The notes: generated from the sequence alone by a model not told the origin. Shown: positions 1 to 8,083, counted from the first letter of the stretch. The stretch: DNA of 64,000 nt from Clavibacter michiganensis (GCF_021216655.1 NZ_CP080437.1:1984001-2048000), one strand, 5' to 3'. Numbers and translations: made by a program.

Positions 1-842
1 CACTCGCCCGCCCACGGCGTGACCGGTCCGCGGTGCAGCCAGCTGCCGCGGTAGTCGACGATCAGGCCGCCCTCCAGCTCGATGACCATGGAGGCGACCG
101 CGGGGTCGCGGTAGTGGCTGAAGGACGGGCGGCTGGTGCGCGCGAACACGCGCACGGCCTCGCGGCCGGTGACCATGCGGATCAGGTCGAAGTGGTGGAT
201 CGCCATGTCGTTGATGATCGGCTGCGGGAACCGGTAGTGCGGGTAGTCGTCGGGCTCGTCGTTGTCCCACTGGCGGAAGTCGATCTCGATGGTGGCGACC
301 TCGCCCAGCGCGTCGGCCGCGAGCAGCTCGCGCACGCGGCGCGGTGCCGGGTACCAGCGGTAGTTCTGGCTGACCTGCACGATGAGGCCCAGCTCCTCGC
401 CGCGGCGGACCACGGCGGCGGCCTCCGCGGTCGAGTTCGCGAAGGGCTTCTCGACGATCACGTGCTTGCCCGCCTCGAGCGCCTCCAGCGCGAGCGGCGC
501 GTGCGTGACGGCGGGAGCGGTGACGATGACGGCGTCCGCCTCCACCGCGGCGAGCGCGTCGGCGAGCGAGGCGAACGCGGCCTCGGCGGGGAGGCCGAGC
601 AGGGACCGGACCTTCTCGCGGGTGGGCTCGCTCGGATCCACGATCGCGGCGACCTCGATCTCGGCGACGCGGGGCACGGCGTTGCGCGCCCAGTCGCCGC
701 CCCATCCGCCGAGGCCGACGTGGATCACGCGGACGCGCGGGCCGTCGTACGCGGTCGTGGGCGTGACCGGAGCAGCCGCCGGGGTCGCCGGAGCAGCAGG
801 AGCGGCCGGGGTCGCGGGCACGGCGGGCTTCGCGGCGCTCAT
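1..842 (-). CDS. Gfo/Idh/MocA family NAD(P)-dependent oxidoreductase (C-terminus cut by window edge)
   Basis: Reading the minus strand from the ATG at 842 gives an open frame to the window edge (280 codons seen). After a Pro/Ala-rich tail of about 35 residues comes a Rossmann motif (VGLGGWGG, residues 42-49) and the family signature EKPFANS at 131-137, where the Lys-Pro pair marks the catalytic/NAD site. The C-terminal half (IEIDFRQWDN, then IHHFDLIRM) fits the GFO_IDH_MocA C-terminal domain. The start overlaps the stop of the ThuA gene by 4 bp (ATGA), so the two are translationally coupled. Members oxidise or epimerise sugars and cyclitols; the ThuA and isomerase neighbours support a sugar catabolic role. 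The substrate is not readable from sequence. Confidence 0.9.
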   Translation of the reverse strand, partial: MSAAKPAVPATPAAPAAPATPAAAPVTPTTAYDGPRVRVIHVGLGGWGGDWARNAVPRVAEIEVAAIVDPSEPTREKVRSLLGLPAEAAFASLADALAAVEADAVIVTAPAVTHAPLALEALEAGKHVIVEKPFANSTAEAAAVVRRGEELGLIVQVSQNYRWYPAPRRVRELLAADALGEVATIEIDFRQWDNDEPDDYPHYRFPQPIINDMAIHHFDLIRMVTGREAVRVFARTSRPSFSHYRDPAVASMVIELEGGLIVDYRGSWLHRGPVTPWAGE

Positions 843-1570
843 CGGGCGAGGAACCAGTCGCGCGGGTGCTCGTCGGCCGTGAGGTCGGCGCGGCCGTCCG
901 TCGGCGCGACCCAGCGGGCGGCGTTCGCGAGCACGCGGCGGATGTCGGGGTGGTGGTACACGGGGTACTCCTGATCGCCGGGCGAGAAGTAGAAGACCCG
1001 GCCGCGGCCGCGGTGGTACGCGACACCGGAGCGGAAGACCTCGCCGCCCGCGAAGGTGGAGAGGAACACCTCCTCGTCGGGGCGCGGGATGTCGAACTGC
1101 TCGCCGTACATCTCCTGCCGGTCGATGACGATCGGATGCGGGATCCCGGCGGCGATCGGGTGCTGCGGCGCGATGGTCCAGACCAGCTCGCGCTCGCCGT
1201 CGTTGCGCCACTTGAGGGAGCAGGTCGTGCCCATCAGGCGCGTGAAGACCTTGGAGTAGTGGCCGGAGTGCAGCACGACGAGGCCCATGCCGGCGTGCAC
1301 GTGGCGGATCACGCGCGCGACGACCTCGTCGGACACCTCGCCGTGCGCGACGTGCCCCCACCAGTAGAGGACGTCGGTCGCGGCGAGGCGCTCCTCGGTG
1401 AGGCCGTGCTGATCCTCCTGGAGGGTCGCGGTGCTCACGCGCGCGTCGTCGCCGAGCAGCTCGCGGAGGCCGTCGGCGACCACGGCGTGGATCCCGTCCG
1501 GGTAGTGCGACAGGACGGTCGCGTCCCCCCGGCTCTCGTGCACGTTCTCGTTCCAGACGACGATGTCCAT
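839..1570 (-). CDS. ThuA-like domain protein (trehalose utilisation family)
   Basis: A 243-residue protein starting MDIVVWNENVHES. The chosen ATG at 1570 is preceded by GAGGAGC at normal spacing; an upstream ATG in the same open frame has no ribosome site and adds only Arg-rich noise. The fold is the class I glutamine-amidotransferase-like ThuA domain: VLYWWGH near residue 67, VVLHSGHYSK near 100 and a C-terminal GRGRVFYFSPGDQEYPVYHHP segment shared by ThuA proteins. ThuA proteins accompany sugar oxidoreductases and take part in disaccharide catabolism, but their exact reaction is unsettled. It is first in a two-gene operon with the oxidoreductase downstream and is divergent from the isomerase-like gene at 1747. 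Confidence 0.9.
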   Translation of the reverse strand: MDIVVWNENVHESRGDATVLSHYPDGIHAVVADGLRELLGDDARVSTATLQEDQHGLTEERLAATDVLYWWGHVAHGEVSDEVVARVIRHVHAGMGLVVLHSGHYSKVFTRLMGTTCSLKWRNDGERELVWTIAPQHPIAAGIPHPIVIDRQEMYGEQFDIPRPDEEVFLSTFAGGEVFRSGVAYHRGRGRVFYFSPGDQEYPVYHHPDIRRVLANAARWVAPTDGRADLTADEHPRDWFLAR

Positions 1571-1639
1571 GGCGCTCCTCGTTCGGCGGTGATCGGGGGT
1601 TCGGGACGTGCGCCGGGCGTCCCCGGCCCGAGATCGGCC

Positions 1640-1672
1640 GTGACGCGGCGGATGCCCGCGCATACGATCGTA
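1640..1672 (+). promoter_or_regulatory. Candidate divergent promoter with palindromic -10 region
   Basis: In the 176-bp gap between the divergent ThuA and isomerase genes, GTGACG (1640-1645) and TACGAT (1663-1668) are spaced 17 bp, a plausible -35/-10 pair for the plus-strand gene. The -10 lies in the perfect palindrome TACGATCGTA (1663-1672), so the same bases can act as a -10 in the other direction. The palindrome could also be a repressor half-site arrangement. Inferred from sequence only. Confidence 0.4.
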
Positions 1673-1746
1673 CGCATGCCCCGCGCCGATGCGGGCGACC
1701 CGGGAGGCCGCATGACCGCCAGCGACGACGACCGCGGAGCGATCCG

Positions 1747-2601
1747 ATGAGCGATTCGACCGATACCGCCGGGTCCACGCGACCGACCGACAAGGCCGTG
1801 CACGCCTGGTCCCTCGACGGGACGCTCGGGCGGCCGCGCGTCCCCGGGCCCGACGGGTCCGGCCCGAGCACGGCAGGCGGCCGAGCAGCGGACGCGCTGG
1901 ACCTCCTCGACCTGCCCGCCGAGCTCGCCCGGCGCGGCTACCGGGCCGTGCAGATCACCCACTTCCAGCTGCCCACGCGGGACGCCGGCTACCTCGCGGA
2001 GCTGCGCGCGTCGCTCGCGGCGTCGGAGATCACGCTCGACGCGTTCCTCCTCGACGACGGCGACCTCACGCACCCCACCGACGCCGACCGGCACGAGCGA
2101 TGGATCTCCGACCTGCTCGACGACGCCGAGACGCTCGGCGCGCACCACGCCCGCGTCGTCGCGGGCCGGAGCGCACCGACGCCCGAGCTGCTCGCGTCGA
2201 GCGCGCGGCGCCTGTCGCGGCTCGCCGCAGATCACCCGGGCGTCGCCGTCGTCACCGAGAACTGGCGCGAGCCGCTGCCCGACGCGGACGCGGTGCTCGC
2301 GCTCCTGGCCGACGCCGTCGACGTGCGCCTCCTGATCGACCTCGGCAACTGGACGATGCCCGACAAGCACGAGCAGCTCGCCCGCATCGCGCCGCACGCG
2401 GTCACCTGCCACGCGAAGGCCCACCGCGACGCGCACGGCCGGCTCGACGGCGTCGACTACGCCCGCTCCCTCCGCGTGCTGCAGGACGCGGGCTACCAGG
2501 GAGCGCTCGCGATGGTCAACGAGTCGACCCGGCCCGACGGATCCGACGAGTGGGACGGCCTCGAGCAGGAGCACGAGGTGGTGCGGCGGGTCTTCGGGTG
2601 A
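1747..2601 (+). CDS. Sugar phosphate isomerase/epimerase-like TIM-barrel protein
   Basis: A 284-residue protein of the xylose-isomerase-like (AP endonuclease 2) TIM-barrel family. After a variable N-terminal tail, the barrel shows ARRGYRAVQITHFQLP, the strand and metal-ligand region VVTENWREPLPDAD, LLIDLGNW and VTCHAKAHRD, positions where family members place Glu, Asp and His metal ligands. The ATG follows GGAGCGATCCG. Divergent to a ThuA/oxidoreductase pair, it probably takes part in the same carbohydrate or inositol-type pathway. Typical family length is 250-300 residues, so the protein is complete. No specific substrate can be assigned. Confidence 0.82.
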   Translation: MSDSTDTAGSTRPTDKAVHAWSLDGTLGRPRVPGPDGSGPSTAGGRAADALDLLDLPAELARRGYRAVQITHFQLPTRDAGYLAELRASLAASEITLDAFLLDDGDLTHPTDADRHERWISDLLDDAETLGAHHARVVAGRSAPTPELLASSARRLSRLAADHPGVAVVTENWREPLPDADAVLALLADAVDVRLLIDLGNWTMPDKHEQLARIAPHAVTCHAKAHRDAHGRLDGVDYARSLRVLQDAGYQGALAMVNESTRPDGSDEWDGLEQEHEVVRRVFG

Positions 2602-2627
2602 GGTGAGCCCGGTGAGGCGAGCCCGGA

Positions 2628-4526
2628 TCAGCCGAGCGCCGACTCCGCATCCGCCGCGACGGCCTTCTGCACCGCGAACTGGGTGCGGTGCAGCTCCTCG
2701 TACCGGCCGCCCGCGGCCAGCAGCTCCTCGTGCGTGCCGCGCTGGACGATCGCCCCGTCCTCGACCACGAGGATCAGGTCCGCGTCGCGGATGGTGGAGA
2801 GGCGGTGCGCGATGACCAGCGCCGTCCGCCCCTCGAGCGCCTCGCTGAGCGCCGCCTGCACGGCCGCCTCCGACGTCGAGTCGAGCGCCGCCGTCGCCTC
2901 GTCGAGGATGACGACGCGCGGCTGGGCGAGCAGGAGCCGCGCGATGGTCATGCGCTGGCGCTCGCCGCCGGAGAGCCGGTAGCCGCGCTCCCCCACCATG
3001 GTGTCGAGCTGGTCAGGCAGCGAGCGGATGAGCGGCTCGAGCCGCGCCCGCCGGACCGCGTCCCACACCTCGTCGTCGGTGGCCTCCGGCCGCGCGAGGC
3101 GCAGGTTGGACAGGATCGTCTCGTGGAACAGGTGGCCGTCCTGGGTCACCATGCCGAGCGTGTGCCGCATGGATGCGAAGGTGACGTCGCGCACGTCGGT
3201 CTCCGCGAGCCGCACGGCACCGCTGTCGACGTCGTACAGGCGCGAGAGGAGCTGCGCGATCGTGGACTTGCCGGCGCCTGACGTGCCGACGAGCGCGACG
3301 GTCTGCCCCGGCTCGATGCGGAAGGACACGCCGTGCAGCACCTCCTCGCCGCCGCGGGTGTCGAGCGTGGAGACCTCCTCGAGGGACGCCAGCGACACCT
3401 TGTCGGCCGACGGGTAGGCGAAGCGGACGTCGTCGAACTCGACCGCCACCGGGCCATCGGGGACGGTGACGGCGTCGGGCTTCTCCTGGATGAGCGGCTC
3501 GAGGTCCAGCACCTCGAAGACCCGCTCGAAGCTGACCACCGCGCTCATGATCTCGACCCGCGCGTTCGCGAGGCTGGTGAGCGGCGCGTAGAGGCGGGTG
3601 AGGAGGAGCGCCAGGGTGACGACCTCGCCGGTGTCCAGCTGGCCGCCGAGCGCGAGGGCGCCGCCGAGCCCGTAGACGAGCGCCAGGGCGAGCGCGGAGA
3701 CGAGCATCAGCGCGGTGACGAAGACGAACTGGAGCATCGCGGTGCGGACCCCGATGTCGCGGACGCGGGCGGCGCGGACGCGGAACTCCGCGGACTCCTC
3801 GTCGGGACGGCCGAACAGCTTCACGAGGGTGGCGCCGGGCGCCGAGAAGCGCTCGGTCATCTGCGTGCTCATCGCGGAGTTGTGGTCGGCGGCCTCGCGG
3901 CGCAGCGCGGCGAGGCGGCCGCCCATGCGGCGCGCGGGCACCAGGAACACGGGCAGCATGATCACCGCGAGCACCGTCACGAGCCACGACGTGCTGAGCA
4001 TGACGATGAGGGTGAGGATCAGCGCCACGACGTTCGTGACCACGCCCGACAGCGTGCCGCTGAAGGCCTGCTGCGCGCCGATCACGTCGTTGTTGAGGCG
4101 GCTCACGAGGGCGCCGGTGCGCGTGCGGGTGAAGAACGCGATGGGCATCCTCTGCACGTGGTCGAACACGGCGGTGCGGAGGTCGAGGATCACGCCCTCG
4201 CCGATGCGCGCCGAGAACCAGCGCGTCACGAGCGACACGGCGGCGTCGGCCACGGCCACGAGCGCGATGACGACGGCCAGGCGGATGATCGTGGCGGTCT
4301 CGCCCCGGGCGACGATGACGTCGACCACCTGGCCGGCGAGCACCGGCGTCGCCACCGCGAGGAACGCGCCGACGACGGACAGCCCGATGAAGACGAGCAG
4401 CTTCGCCCGGTACGGCACGGCGAACGTCATGATCCGCTTCACGGACTCGCGGGAGATGCCGCGCGACCCGTCCTGCGCGCTCGAGATCTTGTAGAGCGAG
4501 CTCCAGGCGACGCTGTCCATGCTCAT
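2628..4526 (-). CDS. ABC transporter, fused transmembrane and ATP-binding protein (exporter type)
   Basis: A 632-residue half-transporter. Residues about 30-320 hold six membrane helices of the ABC exporter fold, and the C-terminal nucleotide-binding domain has Walker A GTSGAGKST (414-422), signature LSGGERQ (518-524), Walker B VVILDEATAALD (from 538) and the switch His in AHRLS (574). The start ATG at 4526 follows GAGAGGAACCACC; an in-frame ATG at 4604 lacks a ribosome site. Exporters of this type work as homo- or heterodimers; no partner half-transporter adjoins it, so a homodimer is likely. Substrate unknown (lipid, peptide or drug are all possible). Confidence 0.93.
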   Translation of the reverse strand: MSMDSVAWSSLYKISSAQDGSRGISRESVKRIMTFAVPYRAKLLVFIGLSVVGAFLAVATPVLAGQVVDVIVARGETATIIRLAVVIALVAVADAAVSLVTRWFSARIGEGVILDLRTAVFDHVQRMPIAFFTRTRTGALVSRLNNDVIGAQQAFSGTLSGVVTNVVALILTLIVMLSTSWLVTVLAVIMLPVFLVPARRMGGRLAALRREAADHNSAMSTQMTERFSAPGATLVKLFGRPDEESAEFRVRAARVRDIGVRTAMLQFVFVTALMLVSALALALVYGLGGALALGGQLDTGEVVTLALLLTRLYAPLTSLANARVEIMSAVVSFERVFEVLDLEPLIQEKPDAVTVPDGPVAVEFDDVRFAYPSADKVSLASLEEVSTLDTRGGEEVLHGVSFRIEPGQTVALVGTSGAGKSTIAQLLSRLYDVDSGAVRLAETDVRDVTFASMRHTLGMVTQDGHLFHETILSNLRLARPEATDDEVWDAVRRARLEPLIRSLPDQLDTMVGERGYRLSGGERQRMTIARLLLAQPRVVILDEATAALDSTSEAAVQAALSEALEGRTALVIAHRLSTIRDADLILVVEDGAIVQRGTHEELLAAGGRYEELHRTQFAVQKAVAADAESALG

Positions 4527-4879
4527 GGTGGTTCCTCTCGTGGGCAGCCCGCTCGGTGCGCGCGGGGTTCGCCGGGGTCGGGTCCTCTGGGGCGGACCGG
4601 GCATCCGCGTCGATGCTCCGACCGGGACGTCGTCGTGGTGACCGGATCCGCGGACGGGAGTGGACGGATCGTCCTGGCGGTGGGCGCATGCCCATCATGA
4701 GCCACGGACGGACGCGATCGCGCCCAGCGGGCGAAGCGTCACCGGATGGTCGTCGGGCGGAGGACGTACCCGGGTCCGCCTCGCGGACCACCCCGCCGCC
4801 GCAGGATGCGCCCTGGCGACCCCCGGAGTCCCTCCTGCGCCCGGCGAGGCCGTCGCATCGCGGTTCCTAGCGTGAGGGC
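4527..4879. other. Divergent intergenic region, no gene seen
   Basis: 353 bp between the divergent ABC exporter and ferritin-like genes. It must hold both promoters. The only symmetry noted is TGGGC-gcat-GCCCA (4681-4694), too short to call an operator. Open frames here have shadow-like composition. Confidence 0.5.
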
Positions 4880-5704
4880 ATGACCTCGATCACGCAGACA
4901 CCGACGCCCGCACGCCCCGCCGCGGCGACCGCCCGCATGGGCACCGCCGCCGACTGGATCGCCCACTTCCACGCCAACGCGGACCGGCATCTGACGCCCG
5001 AGCAGCTGATCCCGTCCGGCACGCCCTCGCCGCTCGACGCCCGCACCCGCCGGGCGTTCGTCCGCTCGTTCCAGCGGTTCGCGCTCGGGGAGAGCGGCGA
5101 CGGTGCGCACCTCCTCCGGATGGCGACCGCCGCGGGCGATCCCGCCTACACGCACGCGCTCGCGCTCCTCGTGCAGGAGGAGCAGAAGCACGCGGCCCTG
5201 TTCCTCCGCGCGCTCGACCATCTCGACGCGCCCGCGCTGCCCGCGCACTGGACCGACGCGGCGTTCACCCGGCTGCGGCATCTCATCGGGCTGCGGACGG
5301 AGATCAGCCTGTTCCTCATCGCCGAGACGGTCGCGACGGGCTACTTCCACGCCCTCGCCGACCACGCCCCGGATCCCGCGCTCCGCGCCCTCGGGCAGCG
5401 GATCGCCGACGACGAGCGCGACCACGTCCGCTTCCAGATCGACCGCCTCCGCACCGGCTTCCGCGACACCCCCGCTCCCCTGCGCGCGCTCATCGGCGGG
5501 GCGTGGACGGTCGTCGCGGCGGGCGCGGCGACCGTGATCGTGGTCGACCACCGGGCTGCGCTGCGTGCGTGCGGGGTCGCGCCGCGGGCGTACTGGCGGG
5601 AGGCGATGCACGGCTTCGGGGCTGCGGCGCGCTCGGTGCTGGTGGATGCGCGGGCGCCGCTGCTGGGGCCGGCGGACGGCGCCCGCGCGTCCGCCCGCGC
5701 CTGA
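4880..5704 (+). CDS. Ferritin-like di-iron carboxylate protein
   Basis: A 274-residue protein with a ligand pattern typical of ferritin-like four-helix di-iron proteins: Glu71, Glu101-x-x-His104 (EEQKH), Glu149 (IAETVA) and Glu179-x-x-His182 (DDERDH). This E/ExxH/E/ExxH spacing fits rubrerythrin or AurF-like oxygenase families rather than storage ferritin. No Cys-based rubredoxin domain is present. The C-terminal third is Ala-rich with one possible membrane-associated helix (GGAWTVVAAGAATVIVV). It starts at ATG 4880 after GAGGG and is followed by a strong hairpin, so it is probably monocistronic. The role may be an oxygenase or oxidative-stress enzyme; the substrate is unknown. Confidence 0.8.
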   Translation: MTSITQTPTPARPAAATARMGTAADWIAHFHANADRHLTPEQLIPSGTPSPLDARTRRAFVRSFQRFALGESGDGAHLLRMATAAGDPAYTHALALLVQEEQKHAALFLRALDHLDAPALPAHWTDAAFTRLRHLIGLRTEISLFLIAETVATGYFHALADHAPDPALRALGQRIADDERDHVRFQIDRLRTGFRDTPAPLRALIGGAWTVVAAGAATVIVVDHRAALRACGVAPRAYWREAMHGFGAAARSVLVDARAPLLGPADGARASARA

Positions 5705-5716
5705 CGCCGGGCAGAC

Positions 5717-5754
5717 GGGAGGGGCGGGCCGCCTCCTCGGCGACCCGCCCCTCC
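5717..5754 (+). terminator. Hairpin terminator after ferritin-like gene
   Basis: Arms GGAGGGGCGGG (5718-5728) and CCCGCCCCTCC (5744-5754) pair perfectly around a 15-base loop, 14 bp after the stop codon. There is no long T-tract, as usual in high-GC actinobacteria. Confidence 0.7.
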
Positions 5755-5818
5755 TCCTGCTCCACTACCGGCTGTCGTCAGACGCGCGCCAGCGCATCGA
5801 CGGGTCGCCCGGCCGTGT

Positions 5819-6097
5819 TCAGCGGCGCACGGATTTGCGGCCGCCGACCTTCACGTAGATGACGAGGACGATGATGGCGCCGATGATCGAGCCGATGATG
5901 CCGGCGGGCTGGAAGAAGCCGTCCATGGCGTCGCGCTGGAACAGCAGGAACGCGAGGAATCCGCCGACGAACGAGCCGACGATGCCGAGCACGATGGTCA
6001 TGAGGATCGACATGCTCTGGCGTCCGGGGATGACCGCGCGGGCGATGAAGCCGGCGATGAGGCCGATGACGATGAGGCTGATGATGAGTCCGAGCAT
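5819..6097 (-). CDS. GlsB/YeaQ/YmgE family stress-response membrane protein
   Basis: A 92-residue, three-helix membrane protein: MLGLIISLIVIGLIAGFIAR, a second Gly-rich helix (TIVLGIVGSFVGGFLAFLLF) and a third (IIGSIIGAIIVLVIYVKV). The small size, Gly-rich helices and PGRQ motif after helix 1 match the transglycosylase-associated (GlsB) family. The ATG at 6097 follows AGAGAGATCACC; the longer open frame upstream is rejected. Family members are induced by general stress; the biochemical role is unknown. It is divergent from a LuxR response regulator, with a long dyad between them, which suggests that regulator may control it. Confidence 0.9.
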   Translation of the reverse strand: MLGLIISLIVIGLIAGFIARAVIPGRQSMSILMTIVLGIVGSFVGGFLAFLLFQRDAMDGFFQPAGIIGSIIGAIIVLVIYVKVGGRKSVRR

Positions 6098-6171
6098 GGT
6101 GATCTCTCTTCTGTGCGAGCACGTCAGGAAGACGCGCGGTGGTGCCCGTTCGGGGCGATGACTCCAACCAA

Positions 6172-6209
6172 CCACCCTGCGGGGTGTGGCAGCACACCCC
6201 TGGGGGTGG
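6172..6209. promoter_or_regulatory. Long imperfect dyad between GlsB and LuxR genes
   Basis: Inner arms GGGGTGTG (6181-6188) and CACACCCC (6193-6200) pair perfectly around GCAG, and outer arms CCACCC (6172-6177) and GGGTGG (6204-6209) extend the symmetry. It ends 12 bp before the LuxR ATG and lies upstream of glsB, so it is better placed as an operator or 5' leader hairpin than as a terminator. Confidence 0.5.
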
Positions 6210-6221
6210 GATGGTGGATCC

Positions 6222-6890
6222 ATGCCCGCCACCCGCACCCGTCCCGTCACGATCGCGCTCGTCGACGACTACGACGTGGTGCTGAAGGGCCTCGCCCACA
6301 TGTTCGACGACTACCGCGACCGCGTGCTCGTCGCGGAGATCGACGCCAACGCCGCCCTCTCCGACGAGATCGACATCGTCCTCTACGACTCGTTCGCCCA
6401 GCCGGAGTCGGATCACCACGAGATCGCGGAGCTGGTGCGGAACCCGCGGGCCCGCCGCGTGGTCGTCTACACCTGGAACTTCCAGCCCGAGCTCGTCGCG
6501 GACGCCCGCATGCAGGGCGTGCACGGCTACCTCTCCAAGGCGCTGCCGGCCCGGGAGCTCGTGGAGGCGCTCGAGCGGATCCACTCGGGCGAGGAGCTCT
6601 TCAATGACGCGCCGCTGCGGGCCGCGAGCGCGCCCTCGCTCGACTGGCCGGGCAAGCGCGAGGGGATCACGGATCGCGAGTCGGAGATCCTCGCGCTCAT
6701 CACGCAGGGCAAGAGCAACCAGGAGGTCGCGGCGCTCACGTACCTCTCCCCCAACACGGTGAAGAGCTACATCCGCTCGATCTACCGGAAGATCCAGGTG
6801 CAGAGCCGCACCCAGGCGGTGATCTGGGGTGTCGGGCACGGGTTCAGCCCGGATCACCACCGGATCGACCATTGGCTGGGTGGGCCGTAG
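6222..6890 (+). CDS. LuxR-family response regulator (REC-HTH)
   Basis: A 222-residue NarL-type regulator. The receiver has the acidic pair Asp15-Asp16, phospho-acceptor Asp56 (VLYDS), Thr84 and Lys106 (GYLSK). The C-terminal LuxR helix-turn-helix (about 148-205) contains TDRESEILALITQGKSNQEVA and SPNTVKSYIRSIYRKI. The ATG at 6222 is preferred to one 12 codons upstream because upstream residues are not receiver-like and would translate the dyad. No histidine kinase adjoins it, so it is an orphan response regulator. It is divergent from the stress membrane protein gene glsB, a possible target. Confidence 0.9.
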   Translation: MPATRTRPVTIALVDDYDVVLKGLAHMFDDYRDRVLVAEIDANAALSDEIDIVLYDSFAQPESDHHEIAELVRNPRARRVVVYTWNFQPELVADARMQGVHGYLSKALPARELVEALERIHSGEELFNDAPLRAASAPSLDWPGKREGITDRESEILALITQGKSNQEVAALTYLSPNTVKSYIRSIYRKIQVQSRTQAVIWGVGHGFSPDHHRIDHWLGGP

Positions 6891-6934
6891 CGGGCACCTA
6901 GAGGTCTTCGCGGCCGATGGGAACCGTCATGGAT

Positions 6935-7084
6935 TCACGTGCGCTTGTCCGCGATGAACGCGTCGAGGTCGAACGATGCGGCTTCGCCGCTCGCCTCACC
7001 GGCGAGCTGCGATTCCTGGTCCTCCATGCGGCGGAGCCCGGCGTGGACGACCTCGCTCGCGGACCGATAGCGCCCGGATGCCAC
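6935..7084 (-). pseudogene. ParD-type ribbon-helix-helix antitoxin remnant
   Basis: A 49-codon frame from GTG 7084 reads VASGRYRSASEVVHAGLRRM then a charged tail ending FIADKRT. This is the second half of a ParD/CopG antitoxin, where the normal N-terminal beta-strand and first helix are missing. The frame is continuous with the Fic gene: the Fic stop TAG (7093-7091) is followed by two codons (Arg-Gln) and then the GTG. A GGGAGG lies at fair distance upstream of the GTG, so a short peptide could still be made. After its stop, a 10-codon frame (6930-6898) is all that remains where a ParE toxin would be expected. Confidence 0.65.
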
Positions 7085-7090
7085 TTGTCG

Positions 7091-7873
7091 CTACCTCCCG
7101 TAGCCGCCGTCTCGGCCGCTCGCGCGACCACCGGCAAGCGGGCCCGGTCGCGCGGCGCCGCGGACCGCTCGCGACGGTGACGGCCTCGCGGGTCGCGCGG
7201 TCCCGGGCGATGCCGGTCGCGGGAGAGGGACGATCGCTCGCCCCAACACCTCCTCCAAGCGCGCATTGCTGCCGGTGTCCTGGCTGTGGAACCGAGCCTC
7301 GACGAACTGCTCCCTCAGCGGCGAGCCGACCGCGAACCGAGAGGATTCGATCCGGTACCCCGCCTGCTCCGCGAGCTGCGAGAAGAACACGAACTGCGTG
7401 CGGGTGTTGCCCTCGCGGAAGCTGTGGATCACGTTGAGCTCACCCCAGATCTCTGCCAGCTCGTGGACGAAGTCCGGCCGTTCGAGACCGCGCAGAAGGT
7501 CCTTGGCGGCGAGCTGCCGGTACTGGGCCTCGGCTGCTTCGGTGAGGGTCGGACCGGCCGGGTAGTAGGAGTGCCCGTCCTTGGTCATGAAGGAGCCGAC
7601 GGGAGCCACGCGCTCCTCACCGGCCCAGTCGTAGACATCCTGGAAGATGTGCCGGTGGATCGCCTTCATGTGGGGGTAGTCGAAGACGCCGTCGATCGGT
7701 TCGTCGGCCAGCTCACCCGTCCTCAGAGCCGTGGCCGCCTCCTCGAGCTGCGTGAGCACGATTCCATCCACCTCGCCGTGCGGCCGGCCGGGTCCCGTGA
7801 ACTTGTTCCTCAATACAGACGTACCCGGGATGAAGTAGTCATCCCAGGTACGGAACGTCGAACGGCGAGGCAT
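7091..7873 (-). CDS. fic: Fic family protein (AMP-transferase-type toxin)
   Basis: A 260-residue Fic domain protein. Fic enzymes transfer AMP (or related groups) from nucleotides to target hydroxyls; class I members are toxins held by a small VbhA-type antitoxin. The FIC motif is at 150-161, reading HSFREGNTRTQF. The catalytic His150, Phe, Glu154-Gly-Asn and Arg158 are kept, but the consensus second Gly is Thr and the final Arg is Phe161. The C-terminal 45 residues are Pro/Arg/Ala-rich and end right before a ParD remnant in the same frame, suggesting a rearranged 3' end. The start overlaps the antitoxin stop (TGATG), giving coupled translation. Confidence 0.9.
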   Translation of the reverse strand: MPRRSTFRTWDDYFIPGTSVLRNKFTGPGRPHGEVDGIVLTQLEEAATALRTGELADEPIDGVFDYPHMKAIHRHIFQDVYDWAGEERVAPVGSFMTKDGHSYYPAGPTLTEAAEAQYRQLAAKDLLRGLERPDFVHELAEIWGELNVIHSFREGNTRTQFVFFSQLAEQAGYRIESSRFAVGSPLREQFVEARFHSQDTGSNARLEEVLGRAIVPLPRPASPGTARPARPSPSRAVRGAARPGPLAGGRASGRDGGYGR

Positions 7874-8079
7874 CAGCCCTGGATGTGCCGGCGGATCTCC
7901 GCGACTGCCTCGTCACCGGTGATCTCGTGTCGTGCGGCTCGCTCGAGGATGGCTCTCAGTGCAGGATCCGACACCTCGTGTCCGGCCAGGGCCAGAGCTG
8001 CATCCGCGAACGCGAGGCGGTCGGCTACCCGTGCGTCTTCGGCTGAGGCAGCGTCTGAGGCGGGAGATGCGTGGGGCAT
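7873..8079 (-). CDS. VbhA-like antitoxin of the Fic module
   Basis: A 68-residue protein directly upstream of fic and overlapping it by one base. The C-terminal half (HEVSDPALRAILERAARHEITGDEAV, residues 34-59) has the conserved VbhA pattern of a short loop then two helices. In known VbhA proteins a helix carrying S/T-x-x-x-E-G/N inserts into the Fic active site. The aligned helix here reads FADAALALAGHEVSD, with Ala where the inhibitory Glu would be expected. The alignment is by eye, so the absence of the Glu is tentative. The start follows an AAGGA ribosome site embedded in an inverted repeat. Confidence 0.8.
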   Translation of the reverse strand: MPHASPASDAASAEDARVADRLAFADAALALAGHEVSDPALRAILERAARHEITGDEAVAEIRRHIQG

Positions 8080-8083
8080 GACG

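Noticed and set aside
4681..4694. TGGGC-gcat-GCCCA inverted repeat
   Set aside because: Five-base arms are expected by chance at this GC content.
6898..6930. Ten-codon frame MTVPIGREDL after the ParD remnant
   Set aside because: Too short to call a gene; mentioned only as what remains where a ParE gene would be.
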